Below, piece by piece: positions 60,131-64,000 of a stretch of DNA of 64,000 bases. Under the pieces are notes generated by a model. That model worked only from the letters and a program-made list of their open reading frames with translations, did no database searches and was not told the DNA's origin. The position numbers and the translations under genes were made by a program. This DNA comes from an uncultured Candidatus Melainabacteria bacterium (GTDB taxonomy: Bacteria > Cyanobacteriota > Vampirovibrionia > Gastranaerophilales > Gastranaerophilaceae): NCBI GenBank assembly GCA_934675685.1, contig CAKURL010000002.1:6185-70184 (forward strand), in the 5' to 3' direction. Every line of letters begins with the position of its first letter. The stretch's first letter is position 1.

Positions 60131-62425
60131 TTGGGAATTTTTGGCAATAAAAAGTTTATCAAAATAAATATAACAAGGCTTCTTTTTGTGTTGCTTTATT
60201 TGAATTTTTCCCTTTTTTCTTTTCAATCTTTTGGTTTAACAAAGCTTGATGAATTGGATTCTTTAAGAGCAAATTTGTCGATTTTGAGCGAAAATTCTCC
60301 TGAATATTTAAAAGTTGAGCAAAAATTAAAGAAATTTGTTTTGCAAAATAAAATAGACTATTCCTTTGAAGCGCGCTTTTTGGAACTCGAAAGGCTGATT
60401 AAAGAATGCAAATATGAAGCTGCAATTTATGAAGCGAGGAGCTTGATTTCAAGCAAATATAAAGAATCTAAATGCCTTGAATATCTTGGAGATATTTCAA
60501 AAAAACTTAATAAAAGCCCTTCTGTAGTTGCAAAATATTATAAACAAGCAATTCAAAAAGACGAAAACAACCTAAGTGCCACTTTCAAACTTTCAAAATT
60601 ATATTTTAGAGAAAAAAGAAACATTTTAGGTATCGAAAACTTAAAAAAAGTCGTTCTTTTAAGCCAAGACATTAATTTGCTTCAAGAAATCGAGTATATT
60701 ATTTTAAACAAAATTCAGCCTCAAAACCGCTATGAAGCAAACAATTTATATGAAATTTTAGGGATAATTTATGAAAAAGAAGGTAATTACCCTGAAACCT
60801 ATCGTGCTTATAAAAGGGCGATAGACCTAAATCCGCAAGACATTTTTTTGAAATATCGCCTTGCTGATATTTATTTAAAAAATAACAAAAATTCTGACGC
60901 CCTAAAGGTTTTAAATTCAATCTTAGAGACAAATAAATCTGATTCTCAAATCAGAAAAACAAAAGCAGACATTTTGCATCAAGAGGGAAATTTATATGAA
61001 GCAGCAAGTGAATATTTGGCGATTTTAAAAGAATACCCAAATTCAGCTTATGCAAAATATGAAATTTATAAAATATATAGAGGAAAAGAATCTCCTAAAA
61101 AAATCCTTGAGATAATAAATAAAAATAATCCTAATTTTTCTCCTTCAAAAAAGGATTATCTTGATTTTTCGACTTTCTTAAAAAATGTTGGCGATTTAGA
61201 AGGTCAAGAGTTGTTTTTGGATTATTTTAATTCAATTTGCGCTAAAGAAAATTTGGCCGATAAATTAGCTGTTTTGCCTTCAAAAAATAAGACAATTTCT
61301 CAAGCTTCTTCTAAAAATAACTCAAATTCAAAAGCTCAAAAGAAAACCACTTCTTCAAATTCTTCAAATGGGCAAAAGGATTTAAATAATAAAGCTAAAT
61401 TATTAGAAAAAAGAGAAGAAAATAAAATCCAACAACCAAAGAAATCCCCTGAAATTAAGGTTGAAAAAAAGGTTGAAAAGAAGGTTGAAAGGAAAGTTGA
61501 GCAACCAAAAAAACAAGAATTGAAGCAAGAATTGAAGCAAGAATTGAAGCAAGGGCAAAATAAAACTCAAAATGCGCCTTCGGCAGTAGCAAAAAAAGAC
61601 TCTCAAGCGCAAAAGCAACCACAAGTACCGCAAAAAACTCAAAACCAAAAACAAGAGGCTATACAAAAGCCAAAACAAACTTCTCAAGACGAGAAAAAGG
61701 CCCAAGAAAACAAAATCCAACAAGAAAGAAAAGCGGCGATTAAAAAGAATTCTAAAAAATATTATGAACATAAAAGCGCACTTGATAAATATCTTGCAAT
61801 CAACCCAAAAGACAAGTTGACTTATGTCGCTATTGCAAATACATATAAGCTTATGGGCGAATATACAAATGCAATTTTGAATTATAAAAATGCTCTAAAA
61901 TTAGACGCGATTGATTCTGACATTTATTTCAACATTGCTCTAGTTTATGTAGAAATTGATGATTTGCAAAATGCTAAAACATATCTTGAAAAAGGCCAAA
62001 AATTAAGCCCTGACGACAAAAAAATCATAAATATGCTTTCTTTTGTGAACCAAAAAATGGTTACAAGAATTTTAAATACATCTTATGAAAAATTTGAAAA
62101 GAAAGATTATGTTTCAGCTTTTTCAATTTTAGATGACGGCATTAAAAAATTCCCAAATAGCTCTCAAATGTACTATTATCGTGCGTTAATTTATGACGCA
62201 ATGAATAGAAATGCAGCTCAAATTTTGGATTTGCAAAAAGCGATTGATTTAGACCCATCTTTCTATATGGCATATTACCAGCTTGGCCTTGCTTATGAGA
62301 AAATAAATGACGGAAGAGGGGCACTCGTGGCTTATGAAAAATTCCTTTCAATTGAGCCAGATGAAAAAGATTTAGTTGACCTTGTTCAAAAGAAAGTTTT
62401 AGACTTAGGTAAAAAATATTATTAG
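60131..62425 (+). CDS. Exported TPR-repeat protein with Lys/Gln-rich linker
   Basis: 764 residues. TTG start at 60131 is supported by ACGAGGT upstream and no later start is plausible. A signal peptide or anchor covers about residues 15-35 (TRLLFVLLYLNFSLFSF). TPRs occupy about 95-350 and 540-750. The middle (about 390-540) is a low-complexity Lys/Gln/Glu/Ser linker with short repeats (VEKK, ELKQ). It pairs divergently with the other TPR gene and ends eight bases before kdsB, which has its own AGGAGA. Confidence 0.85.
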   Translation: MGIFGNKKFIKINITRLLFVLLYLNFSLFSFQSFGLTKLDELDSLRANLSILSENSPEYLKVEQKLKKFVLQNKIDYSFEARFLELERLIKECKYEAAIYEARSLISSKYKESKCLEYLGDISKKLNKSPSVVAKYYKQAIQKDENNLSATFKLSKLYFREKRNILGIENLKKVVLLSQDINLLQEIEYIILNKIQPQNRYEANNLYEILGIIYEKEGNYPETYRAYKRAIDLNPQDIFLKYRLADIYLKNNKNSDALKVLNSILETNKSDSQIRKTKADILHQEGNLYEAASEYLAILKEYPNSAYAKYEIYKIYRGKESPKKILEIINKNNPNFSPSKKDYLDFSTFLKNVGDLEGQELFLDYFNSICAKENLADKLAVLPSKNKTISQASSKNNSNSKAQKKTTSSNSSNGQKDLNNKAKLLEKREENKIQQPKKSPEIKVEKKVEKKVERKVEQPKKQELKQELKQELKQGQNKTQNAPSAVAKKDSQAQKQPQVPQKTQNQKQEAIQKPKQTSQDEKKAQENKIQQERKAAIKKNSKKYYEHKSALDKYLAINPKDKLTYVAIANTYKLMGEYTNAILNYKNALKLDAIDSDIYFNIALVYVEIDDLQNAKTYLEKGQKLSPDDKKIINMLSFVNQKMVTRILNTSYEKFEKKDYVSAFSILDDGIKKFPNSSQMYYYRALIYDAMNRNAAQILDLQKAIDLDPSFYMAYYQLGLAYEKINDGRGALVAYEKFLSIEPDEKDLVDLVQKKVLDLGKKYY
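61514..61549 (+). repeat. Three 12-bp tandem repeats in the TPR protein linker
   Basis: The unit CAAGAATTGAAG is repeated three times exactly and in frame, encoding QELK units. Copy-number change would keep frame. Part of a longer Lys/Gln-rich low-complexity segment. Confidence 0.9.
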
Positions 62426-62433
62426 GAGAAAAT

Positions 62434-63174
62434 ATGGATAATATTGCAATTGTTATTCCTGCAAGATATGGCTCTTCGAGGCTTCCTGCTAAACCTTTGC
62501 TTGAAGTTTTGGGAAAACCAATCATTCAATATGTTTATGAAGCAAGCAAAAAGTCAAAATATGGAAAAAATGTCATAGTGGCTACAGATGACGAAAGAAT
62601 AAAAAGCGCCGTTGAAGCTTTTGGAGGTGTGGCTGAGATGACAGATAAAAACCACAAATGCGGCTCAGATAGAATTGCAGAAATTGCAAAGCGCCACGAG
62701 GAATTTGACTATATTTTAAATCTCCAAGGAGATGAACCTCAAATCACTCCGGAGGTGATTGATTGTGCTATAGACGCACTTTTAGAGGACAAAACTTCCG
62801 ATATTTCGACTTTAGTTCGAAAAATCACCTCAAAAGAACAAATTGATAACCCAAATTGCGTGAAATGCGTTTTTGATAATAATAAAAATGCGCTTTATTT
62901 TTCAAGGTGCCCAATTCCTTATGAAAGGAATAAAGGCGAATGTGATTATTATGCCCATATTGGGATTTATGGCTATAAAAAACAATCGCTTTTGAAATTG
63001 ACTTCACTAGAGCAAGCAGATTTAGAAAAACAAGAAAGCCTTGAACAGCTTCGCGCTTTAAAAAATGGCATGAAAATTAAAGTTGCAATTGTGGATTTAA
63101 ACCCAATCGGGATAGACACAAAAGATGATTATGAAAAATTTAAGAAAATAATGGAAGAAAAATTAAAAGCGTAG
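62434..63174 (+). CDS. kdsB: CMP-Kdo synthetase (3-deoxy-manno-octulosonate cytidylyltransferase)
   Basis: Activates Kdo as CMP-Kdo for transfer to lipid A. The nucleotide-binding IPARYGSSRLPAKPL (residues 8-22), the DxD-like NLQGDEPQI, and VATDDERI and KCGSDRIAEI are intact, as is SRCPIPYER. Length 246 residues is normal. AGGAGA precedes the ATG. With lpxA/C/D it shows that the organism makes Kdo-lipid A. Confidence 0.96.
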   Translation: MDNIAIVIPARYGSSRLPAKPLLEVLGKPIIQYVYEASKKSKYGKNVIVATDDERIKSAVEAFGGVAEMTDKNHKCGSDRIAEIAKRHEEFDYILNLQGDEPQITPEVIDCAIDALLEDKTSDISTLVRKITSKEQIDNPNCVKCVFDNNKNALYFSRCPIPYERNKGECDYYAHIGIYGYKKQSLLKLTSLEQADLEKQESLEQLRALKNGMKIKVAIVDLNPIGIDTKDDYEKFKKIMEEKLKA

Positions 63175-63197
63175 ATTAAATATCTGCGCTTTTTTTA
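63165..63197. terminator. Bidirectional terminator between kdsB and the convergent gene
   Basis: A 12-bp stem AAAAGCGTAGAT / ATCTGCGCTTTT (one G-U pair) with a five-base loop and T-run; both stop codons lie within the hairpin. Confidence 0.8.
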
Positions 63198-64000
63198 ACG
63201 TATTTATAGAAATCTTTTTTGTTTTTGGTGTTGTCGATGTTTTCGGTTTTTAGTTTTTCAAAGTTTATTCTAGTAGAATCGCTTCCCAATAAAAACATCA
63301 TGTTCAAGTTTGCGTTTTCTCTCACGAAGTCATAGGAAATAACGAATTTCAAATCTTGCGGGCCAAATATCGCATAGAAAGCTGATTCTGTGAGCAATTT
63401 GTCTTCCCAGTTGTCTCTTTTTGGGGTGATGAAGGCCCTGTAGCCAAGGGCGAATTTATCCCCGAAATTGATTTTTTCGTTAATCATGACAGTTGAGGTG
63501 CCATACATATATCTATCAAAATAAAATGGGCTTTCGCCATGGATACCGGATAGGGCATAGCCTATATGAGATTCCCAATGTTTCACTTTTGTGGTCAAAG
63601 TTGGCCCAATTCTCACTACGCCATGGGTTTGCCCTGAGCCATATAAGGTTGCTGCCCCTTGAGCAGTCGCCGAAAGTTTGATTTTTAAATCTTGTTCTTT
63701 GTTTTCAAACTCCATTATAGTTTTAGTTAAGCCTGCCATGTATCTAAATCTTGTGGTCGCATAAGCGTCCTCTTGGTGGCTTTTTTGGTAGTCTGAAAAG
63801 AAACCTGCATAGACACCGTTGTCAAATGTGATTTTGTGGTCTGTATCTTGGAAAGTTTTTAAATATTCGAATTGCACAGCATAGCCAGACTTTCTTGAAC
63901 CAAAGAAGCCTTCAGGGATATATGCGCTTCTTCCATATCTTAATTTGAAGTTGTTGTTGAATTTATAAACACCTCGAACAACAGGCCTTGTGGTGGAAGT
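63176..64000 (-). CDS. Putative outer-membrane/surface beta-barrel protein, partial (5' end beyond right edge)
   Basis: The reverse frame is open from the window edge at 64000 to a stop at 63176, about 274 codons, so the N-terminus is missing; an internal GTG at 63877 is not needed as a start. The sequence alternates hydrophobic/aromatic and polar residues over many strands (for example FNNNFKLRYGRSAYIP, KHWESHIGYALSG, MINEKINFGDKFALGYRAF), as in beta-barrels, but the C-terminus (FYKYVKKSADI) is not the usual aromatic end. No family is recognised. Identity and signal peptide lie outside the window. Confidence 0.6.
   Translation of the reverse strand, partial: TSTTRPVVRGVYKFNNNFKLRYGRSAYIPEGFFGSRKSGYAVQFEYLKTFQDTDHKITFDNGVYAGFFSDYQKSHQEDAYATTRFRYMAGLTKTIMEFENKEQDLKIKLSATAQGAATLYGSGQTHGVVRIGPTLTTKVKHWESHIGYALSGIHGESPFYFDRYMYGTSTVMINEKINFGDKFALGYRAFITPKRDNWEDKLLTESAFYAIFGPQDLKFVISYDFVRENANLNMMFLLGSDSTRINFEKLKTENIDNTKNKKDFYKYVKKSADI

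Noticed and set aside
1..64000. CRISPR array, prophage or insertion sequence
   Set aside because: No regularly spaced direct repeats, no transposase, integrase, terminase or capsid-like proteins were recognised anywhere in the window.

Overview
The window is A+T-rich, densely packed bacterial chromosome with a diderm (Gram-negative) cell plan. It carries the lipid A genes lpxD-lpxC-fabZ-lpxA, the Kdo-activating gene kdsB, a secretin, type IV pilus/type II secretion motor genes and a possible outer-membrane barrel. Together with HEAT-repeat and bifunctional-nuclease (DUF151) proteins, very A+T-rich codon use and several recurring membrane proteins of unknown family, this best fits the non-photosynthetic relatives of Cyanobacteria (Vampirovibrionia/Melainabacteria, gut Gastranaerophilales type). 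That placement is an inference from gene content, not from a marker tree.

Layout, left half. Positions 1-7360 hold prs (cut by the left edge) with glmU, rpmB, a glycosyltransferase with a membrane-anchored unknown, deoB, and a stand-alone DUF2229 protein. An M16 protease (7523-10465) and nadA follow. A DtxR-type regulator (11573) has a clear promoter and two facing operator palindromes and is translationally coupled to an unknown membrane protein. Then come obg and a pilus/secretion operon (14981-21738: PilP/GspC-like protein, secretin, PilB/GspE ATPase, PilC/GspF). The lipid A operon (21898-25121) runs on into an M29 aminopeptidase, a polyprenyl synthase and an unusual signal peptidase I. 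smc-scpA-scpB (28603-33509) is followed by a short, degenerate ribonucleotide-reductase-like protein and a HELGH zinc-protease-like protein.

Layout, right half. yqeK-nadD, rqcH and an Orn/Lys/Arg decarboxylase precede a three-gene set (YdjC-family deacetylase, GT2 polyprenyl-phosphate glycosyltransferase, ArnT-like GT39) that resembles amino-sugar modification of lipid A. queE, a dnaJ-like gene and two related membrane proteins lead to tRNA-Arg. The accessory-looking stretch is 47092-52700. It contains an XRE regulator with a 28-bp palindrome, an 849-residue prepilin-like protein with three lectin-like (DUF1566-type) modules on cysteine-rich stalks, a G+C-rich nested inverted repeat of about 440 bp, a PAS histidine kinase, and an antisense, asparagine-rich fragment of the same lectin-like module. 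The right end holds an acyl-CoA ligase, the DUF151 nuclease, a DUF1858 protein, tRNA-Leu, a HEAT-repeat protein, two large secreted TPR proteins, kdsB and a partial surface protein.

The most interesting possibility is that the giant prepilin is a diversified surface adhesin. The antisense fragment (52236-52455) has 18 Asn codons, 12 of them AAC, at positions that vary among the three modules. This is what the template repeat of a diversity-generating retroelement, or a silent donor cassette, would look like. No reverse transcriptase lies in the window, and differences from the three in-window copies are not confined to adenines, so this remains a hypothesis.
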